DNA of 64,000 nt from Sphagnum compactum (Eukaryota > Bryophyta > Sphagnopsida > Sphagnales): positions 11,555,863 through 11,619,862 of the forward strand of contig OZ234496.1 of the NCBI GenBank assembly GCA_965153455.1, read 5' to 3'. The notes under the pieces were generated by a model, which made no database searches, was not told the origin of the DNA, and saw only the letters and a list, made by a program, of their open reading frames with translations. This document shows positions 45,388 through 58,849 of the stretch, in pieces. How positions within the stretch are numbered: the stretch's first letter is position 1; each line of letters begins with the position of its first letter. The position numbers were made by a program, and so were the translations under genes.

Positions 45388-47163
45388 GTTAAACCCTTCC
45401 CCTCTGTAAAGCACAACAATGTTTTTTTTTTAAAAATTAAATTAATTTTTTGAAAAAAATGAAAGAATGGTTTGTAACTTCCAATCTTTAAAGTTCCCGT
45501 AGTAGCTTGGAGAGTAACTTCCACCTGTTGAAAGTTTCTTCTCCTGGCTGTCCATGAAACAGGTTTTCTTAAGGCAGGTGAGGGACACAAAAATACAAAG
45601 AAAATAAAGTTGGAGTGCTTTAATTTAGTTCATTTGGCTTGAAAAATTAGTTAATCCCCGCCGCCCCCCCCCCCCCCCCCCCCCCACAAAAACTCGCCCC
45701 TCCTTTAGATATGGGACCTGGGGGGCATCATGCAGGGATGATGAATCACCCCAAAATACATGCAAGCTTGGATTATTCTGTTTTGGCTGGCTACCTTTGC
45801 AAAAACCACCTAAATTTACAAATTTTTTTTGGTCTTTTATTTAAATCAGGAATACTATGCATCATACCCACAAATGTTTTTGGGTTTCTCTTATATTTAT
45901 CATGTTGAAGTTGGGTAACTTATCATACTGGGAGTTTTCCTTCATGTGCATTCTTTAATAGTACTTAGAAGAAATAGGAGGCATGTGCATGCCAGCCAAA
46001 CCAAAAACATGTGTGTATTTTCATCATCTACATGGCTTTCCAAATATACTTTCATTGAAGATTGTAATCTGAAGCATTCCAGCAAAATTGGTGTAGTATC
46101 TTCTATATAACATCCCTATTTGAATGAATGTAATCCATTTGATGACTATAATAATGCGTCATGGAATGTGTTTTGTGATTTTCAGACTAGTAAAGCATTT
46201 GTGCCAACCTAGATTCTGAAAGGTGACCCATTTTCCGATGGAGTTCGAACCAACTGTTTTAGTGTAGTTGCAAGGCGGCTTACAAGGTGTAATATGTGCT
46301 CTGATGGTGTTGGGGGCGGGGGGGGGGGCGTTTGAAAAATGAAATGTCCATTCAGAGAGGCGGGCATTTCTTTTTTCAAAACACATGCCGTTTTTTTTCC
46401 CTGTGATACCCAACAGGTATGAACCACGTGTCACAGTAAAAGTTTTTCTATAGAGAAGCAGTTTTTACACAATGCAGCGCTCAGAGGCAGGCTTTGCCCT
46501 GCACATTCCATTGCAGTACTGCTGCACACCAGCCTTCCATTGCATTAATGCTACTGATGCAGGCGAACCATGCCTTACAAGTCTTGTCCCATAAGGTTAC
46601 TAGGGATCAAAAGCATAAGTGGGCAGGTACCTAATAGAGTTTTCCTTAAAGTCATCCTGTCTTTGGGCCTCCTTTCACCTCCTATCACTTCTTTAAGTGA
46701 GGTCTCCAAAGCAAGTACGTATGGAATGCAGAAACTCAGAATTTAATGCACAAGGTTTGAGAGTAATTATTGTAATTGTACAGGCAGGAGCATTGAAAAA
46801 AACATGTAGCAAATGTGTGGGAAAAAGGAAAGAGGGTCAAAACAGGATGAAACTCAGTTTACCACAAAAAAACCCGTGCATTTCTGAGGTCACCCCCCCC
46901 CCTTCTCTCAAATGCTAATGTACTTTTTTGCAAGTTTATAAAAAATCTCACCCAGTTTTGGACCAAACTCAGGGTTCTGGTGCTGTGTTTTCTTGACTTT
47001 ACGAAAAACTCTAATATATCAATATATCAGCCAGGTAAGGTATATTGGCTAAAACCTTTCAACTGGGTAAGTGTTGATAGGCTTTACAAAATTATCAATC
47101 TGGGTATGGGTAAACATAAATCATCAAGATTTACTGTATTTGTATGTTAAGGGTTAATACTTA
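45388..47163. other. Spacer with homopolymer runs
   Basis: Contains a run of 22 C at 45664-45685, a run of 11 G at 46318-46328 and a C run near 46892-46902. No supported gene. Confidence 0.55.
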
Positions 47164-47452
47164 GGCCCGCTTTACACTAGTAGTCAGGGCTGAAAAAACT
47201 TGGGGCCGACTTTGAGCATTTTTGGCTTGTTGTTTGGCCCCAAGGGTTGAAAATTGACTTCCCACTTTTTTCGGCCAATACAACGCCATAAAGTTCAGCA
47301 TATTAGTAGCTTGGGGTAGATTGAAAATATATTTTCTATTTCATCCTTGACTCCTTGTGTAAATCCCTTGGGGCGTATTTCAACTTTTTGCACCAATGCG
47401 AATGCTTGGTTTGGGTTGAATATCAGCCCTGACTCCTAGTGTAAAGCAGGGC
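47164..47452. mobile_element. PIF/Harbinger-like MITE (Tourist type), 289 bp
   Basis: The left end GGCCCGCTTTACACTAGTAG and right end CTCCTAGTGTAAAGCAGGGC are inverted repeats extending to TCAGGGCTGA/TCAGCCCTGA. The element is flanked on both sides by TTA (47161-47163 and 47453-47455). A 3-bp TTA target duplication with G/C-rich ends is the signature of PIF/Harbinger elements. No coding capacity. It looks young, since its ends match at most positions. Confidence 0.85.
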
Positions 47453-47719
47453 TTAATACCAGTGTTGTTTGGTTCTAGTTTTTGAAGAGAATTTCTGTTC
47501 CGAAAACCAATTTCTTAGAGAAGTTTAATAAATCCTCCTGTTCTAGTCTGATGTATTAAATTTTTTTTGATAGAACTTCAATCCAGACTCCTGTTGCAGA
47601 CCCAATTCTTCACCTTCCTAAAACTTTAAGCTTTTGATTCCTCCAATATGACATCCAAATCAAGTCGGTTTCGACTATCTAGACATAGCTCAAGATTGAA
47701 GAATGTTTTTGGGGCTGGA

Positions 47720-47752
47720 GTGAACCAGCAGCCACCAGTGCACCAGTTCAGG
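47720..47752 (+). repeat. Copy of a dispersed motif
   Basis: GAGTGAACCAGCAGCCACC followed by AGTGCACCAGTT. Its reverse complement, slightly changed, is at 52603-52636 (CCAACTGGTGCATTGGTGG then TTGCTAGTTCACTC). It may be the end of a dispersed element. Confidence 0.6.
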
Positions 47753-48004
47753 ATGAGGCCAATTTGGGGATGAACCAAAAACACATCCTCTTCCCCTGCC
47801 CAGGGATTTTTCAGCCCCCTTCTTTGCCCCAAAATTTTCCCCTCCTACCTACTTCCCCCCTTCTTACCTACCTCCCCCCTCCTACCTCCTTCACCTCATT
47901 TCCCGCTCCATCTCTAGAGCTCGGGAGAGCTCCTCAGCTTGAGTAGCACAGAGCTTCAAGGAGACGTGAGACACAAGGCTTGAGGAAGGTGGAGAAGTGA
48001 GAGA

Positions 48005-48756
48005 AGAAAGGTAAGCTCCCTCCCTTCTCTGCATTTTTTTTCTTGTTTATGATTTTTTTTCTTTGTGTTTTTCTTTCGCTTGAAAAGAAGAAGATGCCAA
48101 GGAGAAAACACTTGAAACGAAGGGGTAGAAACAAGAGGCCAGAAGCGGGAGCCAAAAGTGAGAGAGCAAAGCGAGAGCTTGAAGGTAAGCTCCTTCCCTT
48201 CTTTGCATTTTTTTTCTTCTCTATGGTTTTTTTTTTCTTTGTTTTCTTTTCTTTTCTTCTGCTTGAGAAGAAGAAGATGCTAGGAAAAAGCATTTGAAAC
48301 AAAAGGGCAGAAGTGGGAGGGCAAAAGCAAGAGCCAAAAGTGAGAGGTCAGAGCGGGAGCTTGAAGGAAAGCTCCTTCCCTTCTCTGCATTTTTTTTTTC
48401 TCTATGATTTTTCTTTTCTTTTCTTCTACTTGAGAAAAAGAAGATGCCAAGAGAAAGCGTTTGAAATAGAAAGGTAGAAGCAGGAGCCAAAAGTGAGAGG
48501 GCAAAGCAGGAGCTTGAAGGTAAGCTCCCTCCCTTCTTTGCATTTCTTTTCTTCTCTATGGTTTTTTTCTTTGTTTTTTTTCTTTTCTTCTACTTGAGAA
48601 GAGAAGAAGAAGATGCTAGGAGAAAACGCTTGAAACAGAAAGGTAGAAACGAGAACCAAAAGTGAAAGGGCAGAGCGGGAACTTAAAGGTAAGCTCCTTC
48701 CCTTCTCTTGGTTTTGCTTTTGTTGTTTTCTTGTGTGTTTTTTCTTCTTTGTGTTT
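48005..48756 (+). repeat. About 165-bp tandem repeat, five units
   Basis: Each unit runs AGGTAAGCTCCTTCCCTTCT, a T-rich tract, CTTGAGAAGAAGAAGATGCC, AAAGCG-TTTGAAAC, then GGGAGCCAAAAGTGAGAG. Unit starts (GTAAGCTCC or close variant) are near 48011, 48185, 48370, 48521 and 48689. Each unit contains a plant-like donor (AAGGTAAGC) after a short lysine/arginine-rich frame, and a long T tract. The whole could be a repeated pseudo-exon. No intact protein is supported. Confidence 0.85.
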
Positions 48757-49252
48757 GAGAAGAAGAAGACGACGATAATGTGCTGTCGTCTTCTTATGTG
48801 GTGGTGTTGGAGAGAAGAAGAAAACAAGGCAATGTGTCGTCGTCTTCTTTTATGGTGCTGTTGCATTGAAGAGGGCGATGGCAGCTTGTTGCCATCGCCT
48901 TCTTCTCTGGTGGTGTTCAAACAAAGAAGGCGATGGCAGCTTGTTGCCATCACCTTCTTTTTTGGTGGTGTTCAAGCGAAGAAAGCTATGGTAACTTGTT
49001 GTTGTTGCCTTCTTTTTTGTGTTAGAGAAGAAGAAGACAACGGCAATGCGCCGTCGTCTTCTTCTGTGGTGCTATTGGAACAAAGAAGGCAACGGCAACA
49101 AGCTGTCGTCGCCTTCTTCTATATGTCTAAGAAGAAGAAAAAGAAGAAGAGGACGGTGTGGTAATGCACCGTCGTCTTCTTCTATGGTGGTGTTCTAGCG
49201 AAGAAGGCCATGGTAACTTGCTGCCATCGCCTTTTTCTTTGGTGGTGTTAAG
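48757..49252 (+). repeat. Array of about nine tandem hairpin units (~55 bp)
   Basis: Each unit contains a GAAGAAG- or GAAGGC-type arm, a short loop and the complementary CTTCTTC- or GCCTTC-type arm, then a linker like TGGTGGTGTT. The clearest unit is AAGGCGATGGCAGC, then TTGTT, then GCCATCGCCTT near 48860-48895. Neighbouring units differ in the stem (GACGACG, GGCGATGGC, GACAACGGC, GGCAACGGC) but keep stem complementarity. Codon-like frames of either strand are low-complexity and not supported as genes. It directly follows the 165-bp array. Confidence 0.85.
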
Positions 49253-51849
49253 GTTTAATTTGGTGGTTTTTGGCTGTTTATAAGGTTCAAAGCACAACAA
49301 AGGAAGAGATTGTTGCAAATGTAATTCAAGCTGAGATGTAATGCTACCATCTGTACATTGCTCATCATGTAGTAAGGGCCATTTATGCAATAGCTTCTTA
49401 CTGAGCTAAACACAAGATTGTAGATAATGATATGGTTTAAGGTTTCCACTTTATATTGTTAGCTAGGTTTTTTCAGCCCTTTCATTTTATGGACTACCCA
49501 TTTTTTGAATTTTGGTCCTTTGATATATTATAGAAAACCTTTTTTTCACTATAATCTTTAGCATTTTTTGATCTACCCATATTTGTACATCTTTTATCAA
49601 TATAATATTTTCCTCTAGTCACCCTTGTTTGATGGGTATATGGTTAATTATATATGTTTTTTTTTCATAATCTTTTTAGTACTTTAGATGTAAGAATCAA
49701 AACTTAAATAGGCCCATATGAATAGGTAACATTAATTTTTCCAGGGTTTACAAAGATCAACATGAACATTGTGCAATACTTACATCTTTTCTATTATAAT
49801 TTCCATAAGGCCATTTCAAATATGCAATACCCGCATATAGGTCTCGTAATAATTGCTGGTTTTTTTACCCGCATGTAGGTCCATAAATAGTTGTTGATTT
49901 TAAACATCTTTTGCATTACTTGCAGATAAGTTTCCATTGTAATTTTTATGGGATTCATATGACATAATAATCTAGTCTAAATATCAACAAATAATGTCAT
50001 AATTAAGGAATTATTAGAAATTATTTCAAATAATGTAAATGATTGATTATCATTTTTATACAATCATTTTTTAATATTAATTAATTGATTATTTGGTTAA
50101 ACCTTAATTAAAATTAAGGTTTAAGAATCAAATTAATAATTTGATATTTAGTTTATTATTTTAATTACATTTTTTATGTTGATAAGTTATTCAAATCATT
50201 ATTTTTGACAATTATTCATGATAATTAATTGTTATAAGATTAATTTAGGTATATAAAAAGACACATTTTGGGTACCCAAACCACTTATTTTGAAATGATT
50301 TTACATGTGGGTATTTCATTTAGGGTTGATTATTCACCTAAGGTTGTCTAAATCACCTATGGATTATTTCAAAATGAACTCGCATGCTAATATTGCATAT
50401 AAACTTTGGTTTTCATTGAAAGGCCACCCAAACTACATACTGGTTATTTCGAAATGACCCGACATATGGGTATTGCATTTAAGGTTGGGTCTACACCTTA
50501 GCTTACCTAAATCACTTGAGGGTTATATCGAAACGAACTTGAATATGGGTATTACATTTAGGGAAACACAAAAAAAGTATATCTATTACCATTTGGTAAT
50601 ATTTCCAAGTTAAGTTCTTTCACTTTCTTTAAAAAAATATAAAATGACATTGCATTGTTTTACATATGTTTAAGCTCTAAAAATTTCGCCCAAAATGCAC
50701 CCTAGATTTATTTTAATTATTATAGACTTGTACAAAAAATGTTAATTTATATGTCCTAAAATTTAAACCTAGACCATAATTCTAACATTAAGTAGTAAAT
50801 TTTACATTAAACCCTAACCCCTTGTATCATCAATGTGACCAAATTTGCATTATGTTCATTTTTATATATGTTAAATCATACTATAAGGTGAATAAATAAT
50901 TTTGAAACATGAATTTCATGATGTATTGGTGGGGAATCAAATATTTAAAAAATATTTTTTTGTTTCATGGTTAATGAATTATCACAATATGATATGGGTA
51001 TTACATTTAAACAAAAGTGGGTTAGGAAATATTGAACTTTATCAACTATGGAACATATGGAGACAAAGGAGATTTATAATTATGTTATAGATATAAACAA
51101 GTGATAAAATCAAAAACCAATACAATGAGCAAAGTCTAGAATATAAACCTTAAGCTTTGATATATATGAACCAAATTCTTAAACATTAAATCATAAGGCA
51201 TAACCTTAAAAATCCAAATGATATTTTTCCATAAGCCCTACTACAACCTTAACTATGCAAACCTTAACAAAAATAAAATCCTAGTGATATATGCCTTAAA
51301 CCCAAAATATTATACAAAATATACAAATTATATAATGCAAAACAATTTTTTTTAAACATAGGAAAAAAATTTAAAACAAAATTTTAAAGCTTTTAAACTA
51401 CAAATATTTACTCAAAAAAAAACCTTAATATTCAAAAATAATCAAATAAATTTTGTAAAAAACCAAAAGAAAATATATGTCTCTTACCTTTGTGTGATCT
51501 CTCCAAACTAATTTTTTCCACTCTCTTTGAAAAAGATATAGAATGAAATTGTATATGTCTAAACCCTAAAATTTTGCCCCCCAAATTTAGCCTAGATTAG
51601 GTTAATTATTATAGATTTGTGAAGAACTTGCTAACTAATTTATGTGTCCCAACCTTAAACCTAAACCATAATCCAATAGTACATATTTATAATAATTACA
51701 TGAAAAGATGTATTATAATGTCCATTCCATAAATAAATTAGGTAAACAAAATTTAGTAAAATATGCATTAACTAAACCAAAATGGCTGCAATTATGACAT
51801 TGTTTCCACTATAAATTGCTTGTAATAATTAAAGCGAACTTTAATAAAT
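49253..51849. other. Very AT-rich spacer
   Basis: No supported gene. It includes the tandem repeat at 50270-50575 and long A/T-rich tracts. Confidence 0.5.
50270..50575 (+). repeat. About 95-bp degenerate tandem repeat
   Basis: Three to four variants of a unit with CCTAAATCAC, GGTTATTTCGAAATGA, ACATATGGGTATT and CATTTAGGGTTG. Confidence 0.65.
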
Positions 51850-52490
51850 TGATAGGTAGGATTGGGGGGCTAGGGGGGTGAAAAAAGTGAGTAGATAATT
51901 AATTAGGTATTTAGCTATGTAAAAAACATAGGTAGGTAGGTGAACATAGTGGTAGGTAGGAAGGTGGGTGCATAGTTAGGTAAGTAGGTATATAGGTCAG
52001 TAGTTGGGTTAGTAGGCAAGTTAATAAGTAAAAAGGAAGTTCAAAAAGCAAGGTAAATAAGTTGTTAGAGTAGGTAAGCATGTAGGTAGGCAAGTTAGTA
52101 GGTAGGAAGAAAGTTACACTAGCAAGGTAGCTAGGTAGATAGGCAAGTTAGTACGTAGGAAACAAATTACCTTATCAAGGTGACTAGGTTTGTAAAGTAC
52201 TTATGTCAATAGGGTGGTTGTGTATATAATATTGGTAAATAGTAATGTAACTAGGTCAGTAGGGTATGTAGTTAGTACAATGGTTAGGTCAGTAAGGAAG
52301 TTAAGTTAGTAAGGTATGTAGTTAACAGGGTAGCTAGGTTAGTAGGGTAGGTAGTTAGTATAATAGTTAGGTCAGTAGGATAATTAGTTATTAAAGTAGG
52401 TATGTCAGTAGGGGATAATTAGCGAGGTACCAAGGTTGGTACAATATTTATGAAGGTAGGAAGGTGAGTAGGGTAGCTATGTGTGAGGTC
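51850..52490 (+). repeat. (GTAG)/(GTTAG)-rich degenerate minisatellite
   Basis: About 640 bp of TAGGTAGG-like sequence with recurrent AGTAGGGTAGGTAGTTAGTA and TTAGGTCAGTAGG phrases. Reading frames through it are repeat products. Confidence 0.85.
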
Positions 52491-55400
52491 AGGTCTAGGG
52501 AAAAAACAATCAAGAACAAACCCCCAAAAAAAGTACAGTGGTCAACAATGAAAAGAAATGGACTATGATGAACCCCATCTGACGTCAAATGGAAAAACGG
52601 CCAACTGGTGCATTGGTGGTTGCTAGTTCACTCTGGCCTATTTTTGGTACCACCATTCCAATCTACAACTGATCAAAAGTGACCATTTGAATAACAAGTA
52701 ACAACTAGAGGATTTTTTTTTCTCGGAAAAGTAACAATTATTCTAAACACTTGACTACACACTGCACAGAGAACTAGATCCTCTATTATTAAAAATACTG
52801 GGTGTGTCACACTATGGCCTTGCCTTTTACATTAAAAGGTATCTTAAGGCAAAGAAGAATTATGAAAACTCAAATATTTCACAATGCAAAAATATATTCT
52901 TGAAAAAAATCCTCTAGTAGAAACCAAAATCCTTCAAGATATCATAACTCTACAACTAATCTCAAGTTTCAACAAAGCCAAAATATCATCATCTTTCAAA
53001 TATCCTCGTAGAAAAATAGACCTACTACCTAGAGGCCAAAATCCCTTAAGCTACTATACTTTGTAATGAATCTAAACACAACATCCTTGCCTTGGTAGGC
53101 CAGCCCAACAAAGGGTTGAAGTTTGCAAGTCAAGACTCAATTCCAGGTCTCATTACAGTTCTAACAAGAAGGGTTGATTCCCAAGATTAGATATGGTGTC
53201 TGAATCTAATTCAAGAAGGGGCTTGTTCTAAGCCAATTTTGATTCTTCTTTCAATGAAACTGACAACATTGGTTAATATATTAGTGTTGGGTGCATACTC
53301 ATATCACATTGGGTATTTGACTGGATATTTTTTCACTGAGTATATAGGTATATATCAATCAACTACAAAAATTTGAAAGACCTGGCCCATATTTAGGAAC
53401 TTCCGTAAATGTGATCCTTGCATTGTACCCATCAATCAAAAAATCCAATTGTGCATACTAATACCCAACCTGGTGTTTAGAACAGTGGAGGTTATTTAGC
53501 ATAACTTGGTCTTATACCCTCTTAAATACCTAGAATGTATTTTCATTAGTTTTAGGGTAATATGTAGAAAGTCGAAAGATGACACAGACAACAAACACAG
53601 ATACCATGCCAACACTTTCATCCCACTTTATCATCATTTTTATTTTTGTTTCCTTATGATTTGTATGTACAATCTGAGAAAAGCTTTGTGATTCTATTAT
53701 GCATTGCTAATTTGCTTGTTGAATGTAAAGATTTCCATGGACACCAACTTTTGGAATTGATAGGGAGGTGTTCCATTTTGATGGTGTGCATCAATGTAAA
53801 AGTTCATTTAGTGATCAAGTTAGATAACTGTGGCTTGTGGAAATGGAGGACCTTGCTAAAGAAGGTGCATTTTGCATTTCCTTGTTCTTTGTCTCTTAAA
53901 TTTTGGTAAGCCTTTGCATAATCCTTATATTTTTTTAAGAGAGCATCAATGTTTGTAACTTTCTTTCATTGCAATATAGAGAATGGTAAGGTGGTTTTTA
54001 GAGATGGTTCGAGATTCACTAGTTTAAGGGTTTTTTTTGTTGTAATATAAAATTGTGAGATGATTTTTTTTAAAAAATCGGATAGAATGGTGGTGAGGTG
54101 TTTTTTAAAAAAGAATACACAAAAACCTTTGTGTTTTCGTTTAAAAGTAGCGAAGTGTTTTTAGGGTTGAAGATTTATTGTCTTTTAAATTTTCTTTCAA
54201 AAGCTATGAAAAATGTTAAAAGTCTTTGTTATCCCCATTAACTTTAAGGTTTTTGGGAACATGGTATTGTAAATCACAAGCGGGTTTAAGATCGAAACTA
54301 TGTACGTTCATTACATAGCTATGGAAATCTATGTTCTTGTTTGCATTAATATTTTCTCACTTTTCAATTGTCTATGTATAACTAGTATGCCACATTCTCC
54401 TACCATGGGCTTCACATAAACTATACAAAAACCTTTCAAAACAAAAATTTCAATTCCCTTCACAATTTTATTCCATGAAACTTTATATTCATATAACTTA
54501 TTTCTATCAAATGAAGGTGTTTCCAAAGGTCACAAACACCCACTTATATATTAACCAAAAATAAACTAAACAAGAAATTTCCTAAAGTCTACACATCACA
54601 TGGCTCCTCATGGCTCCTCATGGCTCCCCATGTGATTTCACATGCATAATAAAATGTCAAAGATTTTTCACATAAATTATCATGTAAAAGTCATGCACGT
54701 TAATTGAAATTATGACCAAATCATAATTAAACTATGAAATCCAACTAACAAGTAAATCACCAAACTTAACCATTAAATAATTACATAGGTAATAGTTTAA
54801 TTACATCAAATTATAGTATCATGATGATATCATTGGTAATTATTTATGAAAATGAACTTCAATTGAAAGATTATTAATATGATCATTTTCCTTTCTTTTT
54901 TCCTTTTGAATCATGTGTGATATTTGATAATGTATCATTGATTTCTTAAACCTCTTCAAATGCATGAAATGAAAGTGAAATCATTTCAGTTATGAACATG
55001 GAATTGATTCAACTCATTAAAGAATAATTGAGGTTGAATGTGAAAGAAATAGGTTCTAAAAAATTGTACCTACAAATGCATTTTGTTGAGCAATACTTTC
55101 ATTGTTGCATTCCATGGCATTGTAAGAATCTCTTCCAAAAAATCCCAAATTATCGAAAAAGAGGGTAGAAAAGGGTGCAATCATATTAACATGTATCATT
55201 AGTAGTCGTAACCATTGCTTAAAAGCAATTGACACTAAAAACACAATTTGAAAATATTTTTTTATGACATATTTTGGGATTTAAAAAAATATACACCTTA
55301 ACATAATAGTATTTTAAAAGAATTTTAATGTTTTTTTGGAAGATGTATTAAAAACATTCTAAGAATATTCTTTAAAAAACAATGAAAAAGTAGTGGTCTA

Positions 55401-57140
55401 AGGGGGCATGTGTAGTTTTTTATTACGTGGTTGGACCCAAAAATGAATGTTAAAAGAATGTCGTGTAGGGAAATAATAACATAAAGCGGGAAGAGAAAGA
55501 GTAGAAACACATATCTTTGACTTAAATATCCATTTTTTGGGCTTGTAGTTATCTTTGACCATTCTTGCTGAAAATCTACCAATTTGAAGATTTAAAGTTA
55601 TAAATATATTTTTTCATTTCTAACTTATCTTTGTTCACTTTGAATGCCACATCAATAGCCACATAGAACTTGGTGATAACTATCATTTTAAGTGTGGAAA
55701 AAACTTTACATGTTTGAAATATATCCCTGACTTATCTCTATACTAATTCAAGTGTGGGGTGGCTTTAGGTAGCACATTAGGTGTTGCAAAGTTATGATTG
55801 TTTACCATAAACCTAATGGCATGATAGCCATGAAAAAACACCTAGAAGTAGAGCAAGCTATTTCTTGCAATATTTTGGGCATTTTTTAACAATTTGACAA
55901 ATTATGTTTTGGGCATGTTCTATTGAAAATGTACCAATATGTTATTACAAATGAAAAAGTTTTTCATGGTTGAACTATGCATCTATAAAGTTTTGCCCAG
56001 TTTGATATTCAAAAGTGCATTATGTAATTTTAAAAAGTCAAGCAAGAAGAAGCAACCATGGGGCAAAGCCTACATTGATTTTGGGTTAAGTGCTAGAAAG
56101 TTAAACATGCCAATGAAGATTGATTATCTAATTTCTAATTCATGTTTTTTAAAAAAAGTAAAGTTCATTTGAATCAATTAACCATTTGTTTCATATTGTC
56201 TAGATGTTAGTAGTTTGTTGTTTGTTCATTTTACCTACAAAATGGTTTAAATGGGAAGTTTAATAGGGTGGTTTTTTTTGGTTTTTTTTTGACACATGTA
56301 GGTTTGCACTTGTTGAATTTTTTTGTTTTAGATGCATTAACATTCTAGATGATCATTGCCTTATGTTACCTTTAACAATTTGTGACATTGTGAAGTCATG
56401 TGCCTTCTCTTTGAACATAGGCCATTTTTGAAAATGTGGTCAAAATTTTGTCACCTATTGGGATTGGTTGTGTGTTGAATAAAAGTTGAGGACATTCTAG
56501 GCTTCTTGGAGATGCCTTGCAATTTATCATCTCAACATGTTGTGAACTTTAGGATGATCTTAGAACCTATGTTCTTGTTAGCTTGGGGTATCTAAAGGCA
56601 AATGAATGTGACCTAGAGTTGGAAAACTTTATGATGAATATGAAGCACAAAAATGTTGCAAGTCCTTATGTATTTTGTGCATGGATTTGATATTTAAAAA
56701 TGACATAACATCTTGGCTTTGGTGTTGGATCTCATATTCAAGAGCACATGGTTGGCCTTTACTTAGGTGGGTCATAGTGCAACATTAATTTTGGTGGCTA
56801 ACTATGATGAATGGTTGTTACTACCTTTCTTGATGGAATGTTACAAGTTTTTAATGTTTAATGTAACTGAAGAACCTTTAATGTAAGGTTCAATGTATAA
56901 CAAGGATCTATTAATATCGATCATTAACACAATCAACTCTTCAAAATAGTTTGTATAAAGAGAGATTGATAACTTTCGTTTGTTTCTTGTTGATGAATGG
57001 AATTCGAAGTCTACTTTGACTTGGTGATGTATGAACATTACAAATTTCCCACGATTGTTATGCTAATTTAACTTATTTTGGGCATTACTACTATCCAAAT
57101 CAAGATGACATTTTTTTTCCATTGCTAGAATCTTCATTCA
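52491..57140. other. AT-rich spacer, no gene seen
   Basis: Short open frames only. It includes a 10-bp triplication TGGCTCCTCA at 54601-54630 (third copy TGGCTCCCCA). A reverse copy of the dispersed motif of 47.72 kb lies at 52603-52636. Confidence 0.5.
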
Positions 57141-57530
57141 TCACAAACTCAATGGGTCATGATTTGACAATAATAGTCGTGCGAAATTTGCTTTTCATAG
57201 GTTCGTATGGAATAAACACGGATGTCATTTATTTACTTGTGTTGTTTGAACATTGATATCATGCACATTGTTTAAACACGAACGTCATATGCCTATTCGT
57301 ATTGTTTAACATAGATGTTGTATGTCTATTTGTGTTATTTACACATGAAAATCATACACATGATTTTCGTGTTTAAATAATGCACAACATTCATGTTTAA
57401 CCAATACGAACCTATGAAATAACAGATTTTGCACGAATTTGAAATGAAGCTTGTAAATTTGTGATTATTTTTATAAAAATCATTTCGAAACTTATCATGA
57501 CTTAAACAAAAGGGTCAAATCACGATCAAA
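57141..57530. mobile_element. Probable foldback element
   Basis: GTGCGAAATTTG...TTCATAGGTTCGTAT at 57179-57210 is matched in reverse complement by ATACGAACCTATGAA...TTTTGCACGA at 57405-57438. Farther out, TCATGATTTGAC (57153) pairs with GTCAAATCACGA (57514). The interior has repeated AACACGAA/TTCGTGTT phrases. No coding capacity and no clear target duplication. Confidence 0.6.
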
Positions 57531-58849
57531 TAAGCCAAAAACCATGTTGAACAGTCACCAAATTACAACTTTGTTACATACATTTATGTGGTGCCACTTT
57601 ATTGCCATGTTAATCATGGGACGTTGTGTTAAATGATAATATAAGTGTTAATGAATTCATATCAAAGAAACATTTTATTTTATTTCAAAATTTGGTTTTA
57701 ATCAAAGACTTTTGAACTTGAACAAGGGTTGTTTTAAATAAGGACAATTTTACAAAGGATTAGTTAAAATTTCTTTTAATAAAAAAATTTGATGAAAAAA
57801 AAAATTAGGTGATAGTAACCTGCTATTCACACTCAAAAAAATTCAAAATTAAAAAGTTATGGAATTTGAAATTTTAGAGAATTTCAAAATATCTTCTAGA
57901 ATTTTAAACTTTCAAAAGTTTTTTACCACATCTAAATGAGGTGTAATGTACATAACATATAAAACAAAATTGTAGTTTATGTTACGAAAAATTAAAGCTT
58001 AAACTAATTAACATATTTTGGTATGATTTGAAATTATGATCATTTTTCAAGATGGAAAGCATAATTTGACATAATTTACACACTTTAAGAAAATTCATAA
58101 TTAGTCAACAAAAATTAACACAAAACATGTGATTTATTGGGGGTAGCTATAAATATTTCTAGTAACAAGTTGCAAAAGGTTTCATTTGAAAAAAAATTAA
58201 TATGGAAAAGTCAAAAGGACTACAAAAGAACCCACATTCCTTTTATAAAGTAATCATGTTGGTTCATTTGATTATGATTTGACTCAAAATGATATTAGTA
58301 AAAGAAAATTGGCCTCCTAACTTGCATATTGGGTGCAAAAACCCCATTAACTTTGCAAGTGCATGTGAGACATAATCAATTCTTTTGAAGGAGGTTGATA
58401 GATGAGGTGGAACATAAAGAATTTCTAGAAGTTGTTTCATGACACAATTTGTGCAACTTTGGGATAATAGATATAAGGGGATTCGGGCATCGTGCTGGAA
58501 ACATGCAATTGCTTACAATTTGCAATCATATGTGATGGTGATTGTTGAGGACGTATTAATGTTAATTCTTGAGGATGGCAAGTCATGAAATTCAAATGTG
58601 AAATGGGTTGTGTTGCCCTAGTCTTTCTCCCATAAATATGGCAATTGCCATATATATGTAATTGTTGACTATTACATGTGCATTCATGTTTCATGAGGGG
58701 AATTAAAGAATATATACAAAATGTTAAGGTTCCACAACATGCCAAATTGTTTGAGATTTTCTTTTAATGAGTTAGTTCGTTTGATGAAATCTAAGCTCTA
58801 TGTTTGGTTGTTTGAGATTTGATGTTTGTGTCTAATTGTTTTGCTTTTT
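57531..58849. other. AT-rich spacer, no gene seen
   Basis: No coding region, RNA gene or clear repeat unit was identified. Confidence 0.5.

Noticed and set aside
45114-45590. 158-codon minus-strand frame across the hAT right end
   Set aside because: It crosses the transposon boundary and is Phe/Lys-rich from A/T runs; not a gene.
47934-48953. Minus-strand frames rich in Phe, Ser and Lys
   Set aside because: They are translations of the 165-bp and hairpin arrays and repeat the same peptide in different frames.
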